This document shows, one piece after another, positions 27,223 through 37,472 of a stretch of 64,000 nucleotides of DNA. This DNA is from CAVRCT01 sp963719645 (lineage in GTDB: Bacteria; Pseudomonadota; Gammaproteobacteria; DSM-16500). Positions within the stretch are counted from its first letter, which is position 1. Every line of letters starts with the position of its first letter. The translations under genes were made by a program, and so were the position numbers. The notes under the pieces are model-generated. The model ran no database searches, was not told where the DNA came from, and was given only the letters and a program-made list of their open reading frames with translations. Location: NCBI GenBank assembly GCA_963719645.1, contig CAVRCT010000001.1, forward strand, positions 496,001 through 560,000. Reading direction: 5' to 3'.

Positions 27223-28834
27223 ATGCCCAGTAAAAAACATCCCCGCGACGAGGAATTGAAAGATGGGAATGAGCTCCCCACTAAACGTACAAAACGAGCA
27301 ACGTATCAAGGTTCTTATAAAGAAAACTCTGGTTCTGGTTCTGATGTTGAGATGGATGATAGCGACAGTGAAGAAAAAAAAAGACGCTGTGACAACGCCT
27401 AAAAAAGTAAAAAGCAAAAAAAGAAAGAGGCATGCTTTCAGCACAACTGCTTTAGAAACCCCCGCTCCGGGTTTTAAAGCAACACTCCACTCAGAAGCCG
27501 CGTGGCCTACTGAGGGTGAAAAAAATGAAACTATTATAAAATTAACGGTCGGAAGCTCCTTCGACAGAAACAAATATGACAAGGCACTTATTGCGGCTAG
27601 ACAAGCATATATCGATGCCAATCAAGTACCGCCGTTACCGGAAATTGAGGAAGAATATAAAACCGGAATTTACAAACTTGCAATTTTTAACACAAGAAAT
27701 AATAAGTTCTGCAAATATTCTTTCGCCGATAGAAATCTGCTGGGCTATATTAGGGCCACTGTCAAAAGAAAGAATAGTAGTAACTTGTTTGAAGCGAAAG
27801 GTAAACCCACTGAGAAACTAAAAGCTAAAATTATGCAGTTATTGAAAGGAGAGGCGCTGGGTACTAAAAAAGGCTCGAAGAAAAAAGAATTGGCTGCAGA
27901 AGTTGACACATTGCAGGGAGAAGAAAAAGAACAATATTTGCGTGCAATTCGATTTGCTGAGGTATGGGTTAATGAATTTTCATCGTTAAGAAATGCCGGT
28001 AATGCGCCGAAGAAAAAATCTAAATCTAAATCTGACTTTGTTGCAAAAGATTCTACAACATTAAGTTCTTCTAGTTCTTCTAGTTCTTCTAGTTCTTCTA
28101 GTTCTTCTAGCTCTTCTAACTCTTCTAGCTCTTCATCAGGTAAATTTGGGGGCAAAGTGTCGGCGCGCTCAAGCTACAAGACTAAATTCAACTCTCAACC
28201 TACCATTGGATTTGAAAATAACACGGATTCTGTTGCAGATGACTCTGCTAGATTAAGCTCCTCTAATTCCTCATCGAGTTCTTCGTCGAGTATGACAGCA
28301 GCAGCGCAACATCAGAAACAATCTAACCAAAGCCCGTTCGATTATTCAGACGGCGATACTGCAAATACCCCAAAAAGGTTCGGGTTTTTTAGTTCATCTA
28401 GCTCTTCTAGCTCTTCTAGTTCCTTATCTAACGCCATAGAGGAAGCTTTGCTGTTTGGAGAGATGGACTTTTACGAGGACAACACTAATAGTTCTTCGTC
28501 TAGTTCTTCGTCCATTGCGCCTCTTTTTCCATCTTCTCCGATAGATTCGTCTCATTCCTCGACAGCAGGCGTCATGCAAGCAATGTCAGCTAGTCCTGCT
28601 AGACCAGCACGCTCAAATAGTTTTTCTGATAATCCAGTTTATAACTCACTCAGTTCAGCATATTCATCTCACCCAGGATACTGCTTTTCTGATTCATCTC
28701 CTTACCCAATCGAGCCAATCGAACAACCCGAACCAAAATGGGAAAGGAGTCTTAGCGGCAATTCAGCCAATAACGATGAAATGCTAGAAGATAGCAAAGA
28801 TGCAAAAGTTGATAAGACTTTCAGACCGTACTAG
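27223..28834 (+). CDS. Serine-rich putative effector, frame broken at an A9 tract
   Basis: Two overlapping frames together make one sensible protein. ATG at 27223 opens a hydrophilic frame (MPSKKHPRDEELKDGNELP...SDVEMDDSDSEEKK) that ends shortly after nine adenines at 27374-27382. The frame continuing past the A tract (nominal ATG 27263, 523 residues) reads KKDAVTTPKKVKSKKRKR and then a globular part, with odd hydrophobic sequence before the tract. Dropping one A joins the two perfectly. The downstream part has four long serine tracts (about residues 268-290 and later) encoded by a 9-bp AGTTCTTCT microsatellite. Frameshift by mutation, sequencing error or slippage are all possible. The function is unknown. 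Confidence 0.7.
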
Positions 28835-28857
28835 AAGATGCTATTGGGGTCATGCCT

Positions 28858-29010
28858 CAATGGCACTCGCTTAAGAACTGTCGTCCCGGAATTTACTGGC
28901 GCTTAATGAGCGCCTTTTGCGAATTTAGCGCCAGTTAATATCCGGGATCCATTTTGCTTAAAGCACATAAGACGTAGGTTGGGTTAAGCGTCAGCGAAAC
29001 CCAACATTTC
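28858..29010. repeat. Truncated type-D element plus GTTGGGTT hairpin
   Basis: CAATGGCACTCGCTTAAGAA followed by a forward type-D unit (28880-28950) matches the left half of the element at 17417; the right half is missing. It is followed at about 28977-29009 by the hairpin GTTGGGTTAAGCGTCAGCG/AAACCCAAC, whose relatives occur at 20552, 47644-47757 and 50378-50431. The gap up to 29175 then holds only the AT-rich hipB promoter region. Confidence 0.85.
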
Positions 29011-29175
29011 CTCCCTGTATCCGCTTAAAAAAGACAATTACAGACTTTTTTATCATCAAATGACTTATTTAGCACATTTATTGCAGATTGCAAATGAGTG
29101 AGCTTTCATATATAATTATCTTAATTAGGACAATTAAATTATATTAATTCATTAAATGCTCTAAAGGAGTCAATT

Positions 29176-29493
29176 ATGAATACAATCTCCACCCCGCAAG
29201 AACTGGAGTTACAGCTAGGAGAACACATAAAAACCCTGCGCCTACAGAAGAACATCAATCGACAAACACTCTGCTATCAAGCTGGGATTAGCGAAAATGC
29301 ACTGAGACATCTTGAGGGAGGACAAGGAGCAACCATCAAGACACTCGTGCGAGTGATTAAGGCACTGGGCCAAGAAAATTGGCTAGCCAGTTTAGCACCA
29401 CGCGTCAGCATCAACCCTCTACACATGGTTCGAGAAAAACATCCCCGACAACGAGCAAGCAGAAGGTCGCATGAAAAAAACAAAGAAACCTGA
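29176..29493 (+). CDS. hipB: HipB-like XRE-family antitoxin
   Basis: The 105-residue protein has a Cro/C1-type helix-turn-helix (GEHIKTLRLQKNINRQTL, then AGISENALRHLEGGQGATI). A basic tail follows, ending about where HipA begins. AAAGGAG precedes the ATG. It should bind operators in its own AT-rich promoter region (29095-29160) and neutralise the HipA kinase. Its 3' end overlaps the hipA start by 23 bp, the usual coupling of this toxin-antitoxin pair. Confidence 0.9.
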   Translation: MNTISTPQELELQLGEHIKTLRLQKNINRQTLCYQAGISENALRHLEGGQGATIKTLVRVIKALGQENWLASLAPRVSINPLHMVREKHPRQRASRRSHEKNKET

Positions 29494-30784
29494 CCCCTAT
29501 AAAAAAGTCGACCGAATTGAAGTTTTTCTTTGGGGAAAATTTGTGGGCGCCCTCGCCCTTGATCCAACATTAAATTACTACGTATTTGCCTACGATAAAC
29601 AATTTGCTAAAAGCGGTATTGAACTTTCTCCTTTGCATATGCCACTCAACGAAACAGAGCAACCCTATGTTTTTACCGATTTACCAGAAGCAACTTACAA
29701 ACGACTGCCCGCGATGCTAGCCGATGCATTACCCGATGATTTTGGTAATGCAATCATCAATCGCTATATGGCAGAGAAAGGTATTTCTCTCACGCAAGTC
29801 ACACAATTAGATCGACTGGCTTACATGAGCAAACGCGCGATGGGCGCACTTGAATTCAAGCCCGGACGCGGCCCCAAAACACAAAAACCCTCTGTTTTAA
29901 AGATGGGTAGTCTTGTAACTGAAGCAAGAAAAATGCTAACAGGAAATATCCAAGATGATGATCAAACTGACGCAGCCTTAAGAAGCATTATCGAAGTCGG
30001 AACATCAGCAGGCGGTGCACGCGCAAAAGCAGTCATTGCCTGGAATCCTGAGACAAAAGAAATACGCTCTGGGCAAGTCGACACAGAAGAAGGCTTTGAA
30101 CATTGGCTGTTAAAATTTGACGGCATGGGAGTTGATCGGGAACTGGGTTCAACCCAAGATTATGGACGAATCGAATATGCCTATTATTTGATGGCTATCG
30201 AAGCAGGCATCACCATGATGCCCTCCAGTTTGTTGATAGAAAATGGCCGCGCACATTTCATGACGAAGCGATTTGACCGCGAAAAATCGACGATTAAACA
30301 TCATATTCAAACTTTGTGCGCGCTAAATCATTTGGACTACAAAAAAAAATCCACCCATAGTTATGAACAATTATTTATGACGATTCATCAATTATCACTC
30401 GGCCACGCAACCCATGTTGAAGCATTTCGGCGCATGGTCTTTAATGTGATGGCACGAAATTGCGATGACCACACGAAAAATTTTTCTTTCCTCTTACAAC
30501 AAGGGGGGCATTGGCAATTCGCACCGGCTTACGATGTAACGTTTGCGCACAATCCGAATGGAGAATGGACAAGTCAGCATTTAATGTCAGCAAATGGAAA
30601 ATTTAAAAATTTTACCCTGAATGATATGCTAACAGTTGCAGATCGTTTCGGTGTGGGTGAAGCACTGCCTGTCATAGCAAACATAAAAAAAATTATTCAA
30701 GCATGGCCTATTTTTGCTAAAAAAGCTGGCGTGACGCAAAAAGAAATAAACCGTATTGGAAAATTGCATCTTATATTGAAATAA
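29471..30784 (+). CDS. hipA: HipA-family serine/threonine kinase toxin
   Basis: The 437-residue protein matches HipA kinases in length and motifs: N-terminal couple_hipA domain (VFLWGKFVGALALDP), phosphate-loop region VGTSAGGARAKAV, the HWLLKFDGM strand, KRFDRE, the catalytic NCDDHTKNFSFLL and the metal-binding FAPAYDVTFA. All key acidic residues are present, so it should be active. Known HipA kinases phosphorylate aminoacyl-tRNA synthetases such as GltX and slow growth. With HipB upstream it forms a type II toxin-antitoxin pair. Confidence 0.95.
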   Translation: MKKTKKPDPYKKVDRIEVFLWGKFVGALALDPTLNYYVFAYDKQFAKSGIELSPLHMPLNETEQPYVFTDLPEATYKRLPAMLADALPDDFGNAIINRYMAEKGISLTQVTQLDRLAYMSKRAMGALEFKPGRGPKTQKPSVLKMGSLVTEARKMLTGNIQDDDQTDAALRSIIEVGTSAGGARAKAVIAWNPETKEIRSGQVDTEEGFEHWLLKFDGMGVDRELGSTQDYGRIEYAYYLMAIEAGITMMPSSLLIENGRAHFMTKRFDREKSTIKHHIQTLCALNHLDYKKKSTHSYEQLFMTIHQLSLGHATHVEAFRRMVFNVMARNCDDHTKNFSFLLQQGGHWQFAPAYDVTFAHNPNGEWTSQHLMSANGKFKNFTLNDMLTVADRFGVGEALPVIANIKKIIQAWPIFAKKAGVTQKEINRIGKLHLILK

Positions 30785-30897
30785 ATCTTAATTCATTCAT
30801 GCCGTTAGAAAATTTTTTAACTATCCGAAAAGAGTTAAGGTGGAGTTAAGATTTTATCAGTAAAATAGCTTCTTTCGCCTTAATGAGAGAATAACAA

Positions 30898-33753
30898 ATG
30901 TTTGGAAAAAGCCCTTCTAGTGATGCAAAACGTGGTGATGCAAATCGTGGTGATGCAAAACAAAATGACGCAAAACGTGATAATGCACCCGTTGTGTTAG
31001 CTCAAGAACGTAAATTTGAACCATTAAGGCTGCCTAAATGGCCATCGAGTAGGGGTGCGGATAATCCTTTTTATCTGCAAGCATTAGATCACCTCGAAAA
31101 TGAAATCACGAAAAAAATTGCAATAAAACCTCTTGTAAAGATAGTGATAAACTATGTTATTTATTGCGATGAGCCTGCTGCCCGCTCCTATGCCTGGACG
31201 GCATTTCCTGGGGAAGATTACAGTATAGTGCCGTGGTTTAACTTATTGGATGGTAATTCCAATATACATTGCACTATAGATCAGCTTGTTGCGTACCGAT
31301 TTCCAGGTCAAATAGCTGTCAATGCGATTGTCGATGAAGGAAGGAATATGGTTCAGTTGGACGTTGTACCGAATACTCCACAAAAAAGAGTATTGGATAA
31401 TACAGTCAATCTTCATGTGTATGCGGATAGTAATCTGCCTCTTTTTTTGGCAATGGATAGTCCGCATATCTTTAAACGTGTTGAAAACATCAATGAATTA
31501 ATTATGTATCATCCCTTCAGTGAGTTTTACGGTCACGTGATGGCAGCTCCGAACCACAAAAAAATTGGCGGCGCAGGGATGACATCATTTGCATCTTTCA
31601 TAGCGCACTGTGAGGAAAGCCTCATTCGCTTTCCCGATAAATCTTTATCTATCATTCTCTGCGAACCGAATTTTTCAGCACAAGAGCTTGAACATTTTGA
31701 GTCTTATAATAAAAAAATAGGAGCTGCCGTAAAGCGCGCCGGGTTAAGAATGCTGCAAAATGCGCTAAGCGATGAAAAAGACAAAGCGGCTGTGAGTTGC
31801 TACGATGTCTCTAATTCTGGCGAAATTGGCTTAGCCGTCCCGGTTAATTTTCATGAAGAGGATGACGAAGTTATATTCCACGCAGTCAGTGAAGATGCTG
31901 AAAGCGTACTTGCAACTTATGTCGCAAAATTATCCGATGCGATGTTACGGGATAAAATTTCTCAAATGCTCACGGATGATCAACGTCAAAGACCAGAAAT
32001 AATGCTCTTAGCTTGTAATGAGCAGGTTGCAAACAGATATCACGTTATTTTGTCAATGGGTAATCCACAGAGCAACACTTATATTGCTCTGCGCGGAATT
32101 AAAGATTGGTTTGTTAAATTTTTTGATAGCCAAGTAACTTCAAATAAAGTTCCGGTCTCTATCGCTCAGATGCATCCTAATACGGAATCGGAGTGGACGC
32201 AGTTGTCTTGCCGTCCTTATTTTGGCACGAATGAACAAAACACGATTTCTTTACCAATCATTGCTTCATCGCGAGATAAATCGGTGACCTATCGATTGAC
32301 AGTAGATTCATTTGCCGTAGAAGTAAATGTGCCTTTGCGGTCTTTAGTTAAACCCCCTACAGAGCTGCCATTTAATGCCGCTGGATTGACTGCCTTTAAC
32401 GCAATGAAAAAATGGCTCGTGGAAACAAAAGAGATTTATCCGTATCAAGAAGATGGGTTGAGTTTAACTGAACTCGTATCACGGGGAGAAGCACAACAAA
32501 CAATGCCGCACTATGCTCATTTTGTCAGGCAAGTTGACTGCATTTTTTTTATGGCTAAATATCTAAGGAAATTGAACATTGACTCTTTTTATACTTTATT
32601 TTTGCTCAATTTTTCCTTATTGACTACCTATGATAGAAACTGTCCTAGCAAAGAATTTAATAACTTGCTGAAAAATTTTATTGATAACTTTGTGGCTCAG
32701 GTGGTCATTCTCAATGAAACTGACCAGTATGTTTTTTTTAAAGAGAACGAATTGATGCGTATCGTAACAATTGATAAAAAACAAAAAAAAACCTGGTTAC
32801 ATTCTTATGCTATAGATGCTTATAGAAATTTTAGAGAGCAAGCTGAGAAACAACAGAAAGCCCATGTTGCCAAAGAAGTATTTACTTCTTTTATCACTTA
32901 TTTTCATAACGCAGCGAAGGCTCCTAAACATCATATTGAAAGTTTCCTGCGTGAAATTTTTTATCTATTCTATGATAAAAATATGTTCTGTGATAAAAAT
33001 AATTTCTACTATGATAAAAATAAGTTAGCCAGATCTTTGGTAAATTTGCCGAATGAAGTCAGGCCATTTGTTAACGATTTATTGTTGTATCTGGACGCAC
33101 GCATTAAAGTGAATTACTTTAAACTTTTGCATCGCTGTATTTTAGAGCGCGGGCATTCAGAGCTGACGAATTTATTAACCAAAATCGTCAAAAAACTTGA
33201 TGATAAATTTCCCCACTCTGTTGAGAATATTTATCGTGAACTCCTTGTGACTCTGGAATCAGACATTAAAAATAAAAAAACAAGAATGTGCTACCATCTG
33301 GCACAAGCGTGTTTACAGGCGAATGAAGCAGGCAAGAATTCATTGGTGCACCTTTTACAAGAAATTTTGCTGGAAGACTTCGGCGTACCCCTAACATTTG
33401 ATACACCTGTTTCATTGCGAGAATTGCGTGGTGCAGATGATAAAGCGGATGCGATCAACTTACTCGGGGATTTAGGTGTGCAAGGTTATGAGTTAATGCG
33501 TGAGGCAAAAGACAGCAGCTTTGCATCGATTGCTGAGAGATTGATTGCTAATGTCCAGCAGCAAAGAGAAGGGTCTAGCTTATTAAATAGAACGAAACAC
33601 GCAGCAGCGAATTGCGTAGTGGATGTGTTGAGGAAATATGATATTCATATTCCAAAGAAATGTGCGACGGGTCAGTTGAAAGTTTATATTTTTGGGGCGC
33701 CAGAAGCTAAAGCAGAGGCTGCATCCTCTGTGCGACGAGTAAAAGTAAACTGA
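30898..33753 (+). CDS. Giant hypothetical protein sharing a C-terminal module with the next gene
   Basis: The 951-residue protein is not recognised. The N-terminus has a short repeat (GDAKR, GDANR, NDAKR) encoded by degenerate 15-bp units. The middle is mixed alpha/beta; from about residue 540 it is helical. Near the C-terminus it reads FGVPLTFDTPVS, then a helical segment, then VLRKYDIHIPKK. The neighbour at 34109 ends with FNLTLPRIFDTPIT and ILREVDVYIPDS at like spacing, so a common C-terminal module of roughly 120 residues is likely. There is no signal peptide or TM. I read it as a putative secreted effector, by context only. Confidence 0.7.
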   Translation: MFGKSPSSDAKRGDANRGDAKQNDAKRDNAPVVLAQERKFEPLRLPKWPSSRGADNPFYLQALDHLENEITKKIAIKPLVKIVINYVIYCDEPAARSYAWTAFPGEDYSIVPWFNLLDGNSNIHCTIDQLVAYRFPGQIAVNAIVDEGRNMVQLDVVPNTPQKRVLDNTVNLHVYADSNLPLFLAMDSPHIFKRVENINELIMYHPFSEFYGHVMAAPNHKKIGGAGMTSFASFIAHCEESLIRFPDKSLSIILCEPNFSAQELEHFESYNKKIGAAVKRAGLRMLQNALSDEKDKAAVSCYDVSNSGEIGLAVPVNFHEEDDEVIFHAVSEDAESVLATYVAKLSDAMLRDKISQMLTDDQRQRPEIMLLACNEQVANRYHVILSMGNPQSNTYIALRGIKDWFVKFFDSQVTSNKVPVSIAQMHPNTESEWTQLSCRPYFGTNEQNTISLPIIASSRDKSVTYRLTVDSFAVEVNVPLRSLVKPPTELPFNAAGLTAFNAMKKWLVETKEIYPYQEDGLSLTELVSRGEAQQTMPHYAHFVRQVDCIFFMAKYLRKLNIDSFYTLFLLNFSLLTTYDRNCPSKEFNNLLKNFIDNFVAQVVILNETDQYVFFKENELMRIVTIDKKQKKTWLHSYAIDAYRNFREQAEKQQKAHVAKEVFTSFITYFHNAAKAPKHHIESFLREIFYLFYDKNMFCDKNNFYYDKNKLARSLVNLPNEVRPFVNDLLLYLDARIKVNYFKLLHRCILERGHSELTNLLTKIVKKLDDKFPHSVENIYRELLVTLESDIKNKKTRMCYHLAQACLQANEAGKNSLVHLLQEILLEDFGVPLTFDTPVSLRELRGADDKADAINLLGDLGVQGYELMREAKDSSFASIAERLIANVQQQREGSSLLNRTKHAAANCVVDVLRKYDIHIPKKCATGQLKVYIFGAPEAKAEAASSVRRVKVN

Positions 33754-33803
33754 TTTGTTGCTGGTGTAGCAAGCTGGGGTTTTTGCGCAGCTTCAAAGCG
33801 CAG

Positions 33804-33920
33804 GGTGCAATCGGAGCTGTTGCGTAATTCACGGTGTCAATTCAGTGTCGTGCCAGCGTGCTTTTACTGGCACGACACTGAATTGGCACCGTGAATTACG
33901 CAACAACGCCGGTTGCACCC
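33804..33920. repeat. Long near-perfect hairpin, 54-nt arms
   Basis: The inner arms 33819-33856 and 33867-33904 are complementary over 38 bp with one mismatch, around a 10-nt centre (CGTGCTTTTA). The outer segments GGGTGCAA and TTGCACCC extend it to 54 nt per arm. It lies 50 bp after a stop codon but has no T-run, so it is more likely a palindromic repeat than a simple terminator. The rest of the 33754-34108 gap has one copy of the CTCCCTGACGGTCGCGGCTC repeat (34011-34036). Confidence 0.85.
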
Positions 33921-34108
33921 AGGTTACATACTAAGAAAATTTTACTTAGATCGTTTTTCCCGTTCATTCGCATTCTGAATTGATAGAGGCGTAAATAGAA
34001 TCGCCGGTGATCGCTCCCTGACGGTCGCGGCTCAGTTGTCTTTTTCTTAAGGTTTTATTAAGGATACATCGGTAGAATGGCAGCAACAAATTATACGTCG
34101 AGAAAATC

Positions 34109-37100
34109 ATGTCATTAGATCGCGTCAATCCTGCGGATTCAAAACAAATTGACTCTAAAAATCTTATACCACTCTGTTCGCTTAGCCATCAACCGATTCG
34201 CAAGGTGGGTATGACGTCATGCCAGTGTGTTTTTGAGCTTGAAGTCATTCAACAATGGTTCTCTAAAGGAGGAAAAACATGCCCTTCTTGTAAGAAAAAC
34301 ATTCCAACCATCACGGTCCCAAACCCCAAATTACAAGAAACCATTGACTCCATTGTCAAGTTAAACTCAATTCATCAAGCAGCCGTGTTGCAACATGAAA
34401 CGATAATTGCTGACTTAAAACGACAAAATCAGGAATTAGCAGCCGATGTAAAACAGCAAGTAGAAGAGTTAGCTAAAACGAATTCTCTGTTAGAAATCTT
34501 GCGCTCCCATGAGGGGCCCAACGTATCTTTATCAAAAACAGCCAAACAAATTGCTAAAGCAGCTCAAATTGAAAATGCCCGTTTTCAAGAAATTAAAAAA
34601 GGCATGCCTTATTTCATTGCCTGGCATTGCTGTCATATAATCTTGTTAACCTATGACAATAAACATCGAGCAATACTGCGACAACTATGGGTTGCCAGAA
34701 AAAAATATCGCACTGATCAAGCAGCTTTTCAAGCTAACATGGTAAGCTTAGTCGAGGCGATTGATGCAATCAAGATAAGTGAAGTAAAAGATGAAAAACA
34801 AAGCCCATTTAAACAAGTAAAACAATGTCAGCAAACTTTTCGTCAGGTCATCAAAAATCGACAACGTGAAATGCACGATTTAAAACATGTATTTGATCAT
34901 CTAAAAGAAGATATTCGACATTTGCATGCTATGTTGCGATCATTAAGTAACAAGAGTGAATATCATCTTCAAAACATAGCAAAATTAGAACTGGAATTGG
35001 CTCGTTCATTGAGAAAGGCCCAAACAGTATTTACAGATTCTTTAGTTTTTCCTCAGACAGCATCCCACGATATTGGAGAACCCTTTGATGCCGAATTGGA
35101 ACAAAAAATGCCGGACAATCTTCAAGACGCTCTTGCTCAATTAGAAAAAAGTCGACTTGAGCAATCGTCGCTTAAAAATAAGCTGAACAAAGCAAAACTC
35201 AAGTTTGGCATCTTTCTTGTCGATCTAGCGCAACGCCTAAATGCTGTTACTGATTCAACATCTACCACTAGCACATCATCTCTTATCCCCGAGGAAGACA
35301 AAACACCCTCCGAATTAAAACAACCCGTTCACGAAGTAAAAGAATCAAAAAGCTCTGTCGTGCCAGCTGAAAAACAAGCAGCTTTTGTAAAAGCAATCAC
35401 TGATAGCAAAATGGCAAACCGTTTTGATGTGATTAGTCAACTTGTTAGAGAATTTCCTTCATTATTAGAAATGCAGCTATTTTCAGGATTTAGTCAAGGT
35501 GCGCTTTTGACATCGCTTTTTACATCGATATGTGATCGAGACGCAAATTTAGTTAAATTATTATTAGAGTTGGGTGCTGATCCAAATCAAACCTATACAA
35601 CTATTCACCCTACTGATCCTTCTAAAAATACATCAAAAAACACTATGTTAATAGGTGTTACTGGCTCACTTATAAATTCTCATTCTGATGATGACCGCAC
35701 CCAATTTAGAGAAATTTTTAAAATTCTTTTAGCATCTCCTTGCATAGAGGTGAATCGTGCAAACGAATACAAAGTCACCGCACTGCATTATGCGGCATCC
35801 GATGATAGACAACTCGATCATGTATTCTTATTGCTACAACAAGGCGCAAATTTGTATCTTAAAGATAACACAGGCCATACTGCTTTAGATTATGCAGGAA
35901 AAAATAAACTAGCTATTTTGAAATTCTATCAACTTATACAAGAAAAAAGAGCTCAAACGATTGTTGACAATGAAAAAATGTTTCACGCCAATCATGAACA
36001 ATGGCGTCATCTCAAAGTACGTCATACTCAATGGCTGCATGAACATGCCGATCATTTAAATCGCTTGCAATTACTGAGAGAACACTTACCTCAACATGAT
36101 TCAATGTTACGCGCACATCGCAAGGAATTGTTGCAGCGAATCAACGGCTGTCGATCTGAACAGGATTTAAATTCTTTAGCATGGGAATTTAAAACATATG
36201 AACAAGAGCGACGAGATAATTTACGCATGCAGCAAGATAGGCAACAACTCACTGAATTAGTTGATCCCGTACTAAAAGATTATACGAGCAACCAAAAAAA
36301 ATATGCTGTCCTTCTTCCTGATGGCCTAGACAATCAGAAGCTCGTGATTCAAAGACGTTGGTTTTTAAATTGGAAAAAAAATAAAGTCACTCTCACGGCA
36401 AAAGAATGGTCATTATTATTGAAACCCGCCTCTTGGGAAGAAGTTGCAAAAATAGTTGTTAATTTGCCACTTGACAGAAAACATCTGACTGCTTTGTTAT
36501 TAAAAAACTATCAACATGAAAATTTATTGGGAAACGATCCAGCAGGCTTAAAGCTGTTATTTCATTACTATACTCGAATCATTCATGATATAGAATTTCG
36601 TCAATTATTTCGCTTGATTGGAGATGCCTTTGAATTACTGCCCTCTCAATATAAACTGAGAATAGCCGTCATTTATCAACAATTAATTATTTTAAGCAAT
36701 ATGAATCAATCACTGGAAGTGCGCATTGATTGCATCAAAGCTTATCTTGCCAGTCAATACTTAGATTTACGCGTGGAGAGTAAAAAAAGTGAAAATTCGC
36801 CATTGACACATACATTAAATGATATTCTGGTTAAACACTTTAATCTAACGTTACCTCGCATTTTTGATACCCCTATTACTGCACGCATGCCTCATCAATC
36901 TTTTGCTGAAAGGCAAGAGGAATGTCGGAATTTAAGGCAAGCTCTCGTTAAAATTTATGATAAAGAAGTTCCAAGCCAAAATACAGAGGAAAAATCAATA
37001 CTTGATTTAGTTAAAAATTCTTTTGATCAGTTAGTCGAATTTGCTATTCAAAAAATTAAGCAGCATAAAGAAGAAATGACAAGATTAGGATTTTTTGAAA

Positions 37101-37249
37101 AGAAACCGTTCCGCAATAAAATTAATGCGCTTAAAAAAATATTAAGAGAAGTAGATGTCTATATCCCAGATTCGTTGATGGATTATACAAAACGAAGCCA
37201 TGATGTATGGTCATCCAATTTACCCCCGGCTTATAGAAGTCGGCCTTAA
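34109..37249 (+). CDS. RING/U-box and ankyrin repeat protein, putative E3 ligase effector
   Basis: The 1046-residue protein starts with a RING/U-box-like domain (residues 20-72): LCSLSHQPI, TSCQCVFELEVIQQWF and KTCPSCKKNIP with Cys23, 38, 40, 58 and 61. A long coiled coil follows (about 75-135 and 250-400). Ankyrin-type repeats are at about 430-490 (NLVKLLLELGADPNQ) and 545-615 (VTALHYAASDDR, LLLQQGANLYLKDNTGHTAL). The rest is helical and ends in the module shared with the upstream gene. Eukaryote-like ubiquitin ligases with protein-binding repeats are hallmarks of Legionella-type effectors delivered into host cells. The host target is unknown. Confidence 0.85.
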   Translation: MSLDRVNPADSKQIDSKNLIPLCSLSHQPIRKVGMTSCQCVFELEVIQQWFSKGGKTCPSCKKNIPTITVPNPKLQETIDSIVKLNSIHQAAVLQHETIIADLKRQNQELAADVKQQVEELAKTNSLLEILRSHEGPNVSLSKTAKQIAKAAQIENARFQEIKKGMPYFIAWHCCHIILLTYDNKHRAILRQLWVARKKYRTDQAAFQANMVSLVEAIDAIKISEVKDEKQSPFKQVKQCQQTFRQVIKNRQREMHDLKHVFDHLKEDIRHLHAMLRSLSNKSEYHLQNIAKLELELARSLRKAQTVFTDSLVFPQTASHDIGEPFDAELEQKMPDNLQDALAQLEKSRLEQSSLKNKLNKAKLKFGIFLVDLAQRLNAVTDSTSTTSTSSLIPEEDKTPSELKQPVHEVKESKSSVVPAEKQAAFVKAITDSKMANRFDVISQLVREFPSLLEMQLFSGFSQGALLTSLFTSICDRDANLVKLLLELGADPNQTYTTIHPTDPSKNTSKNTMLIGVTGSLINSHSDDDRTQFREIFKILLASPCIEVNRANEYKVTALHYAASDDRQLDHVFLLLQQGANLYLKDNTGHTALDYAGKNKLAILKFYQLIQEKRAQTIVDNEKMFHANHEQWRHLKVRHTQWLHEHADHLNRLQLLREHLPQHDSMLRAHRKELLQRINGCRSEQDLNSLAWEFKTYEQERRDNLRMQQDRQQLTELVDPVLKDYTSNQKKYAVLLPDGLDNQKLVIQRRWFLNWKKNKVTLTAKEWSLLLKPASWEEVAKIVVNLPLDRKHLTALLLKNYQHENLLGNDPAGLKLLFHYYTRIIHDIEFRQLFRLIGDAFELLPSQYKLRIAVIYQQLIILSNMNQSLEVRIDCIKAYLASQYLDLRVESKKSENSPLTHTLNDILVKHFNLTLPRIFDTPITARMPHQSFAERQEECRNLRQALVKIYDKEVPSQNTEEKSILDLVKNSFDQLVEFAIQKIKQHKEEMTRLGFFEKKPFRNKINALKKILREVDVYIPDSLMDYTKRSHDVWSSNLPPAYRSRP

Positions 37250-37365
37250 TCTCTCTTTTTCAGATCGCTTAGGATCATGTACTGATGCATCGACACGAAT
37301 TTAATTTAACACTCTGATTAAAATGCTCTCCCTCCTGCAAAGATATCTTCACAAGCCACCCATGT

Positions 37366-37397
37366 GTCGTCCCGCGCTAAAAGCCGCGCGGGACGAC
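37366..37397. repeat. Short symmetric GTCGTCCCGCGC hairpin
   Basis: GTCGTCCCGCGC, a loop with TAAAA, then GCGCGGGACGAC; nearly identical to 26892-26923. It is preceded by the CCACCCATGT arm seen beside type-A units. The 37250-37472 stretch otherwise shows nothing I can name. Confidence 0.85.
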
Positions 37398-37472
37398 ACA
37401 CACTATAAAGCAGCGAGATGCTTAGAAATATAGTTAGCAAAGCCTCAGAAATTTGCGCGATTTTTAAAAATG

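Noticed and set aside
27745..28155. Minus-strand frame rich in glutamate and leucine opposite the serine tract
   Set aside because: It is the complement of the AGTTCTTCT microsatellite; the plus-strand frame fits neighbours and composition better.
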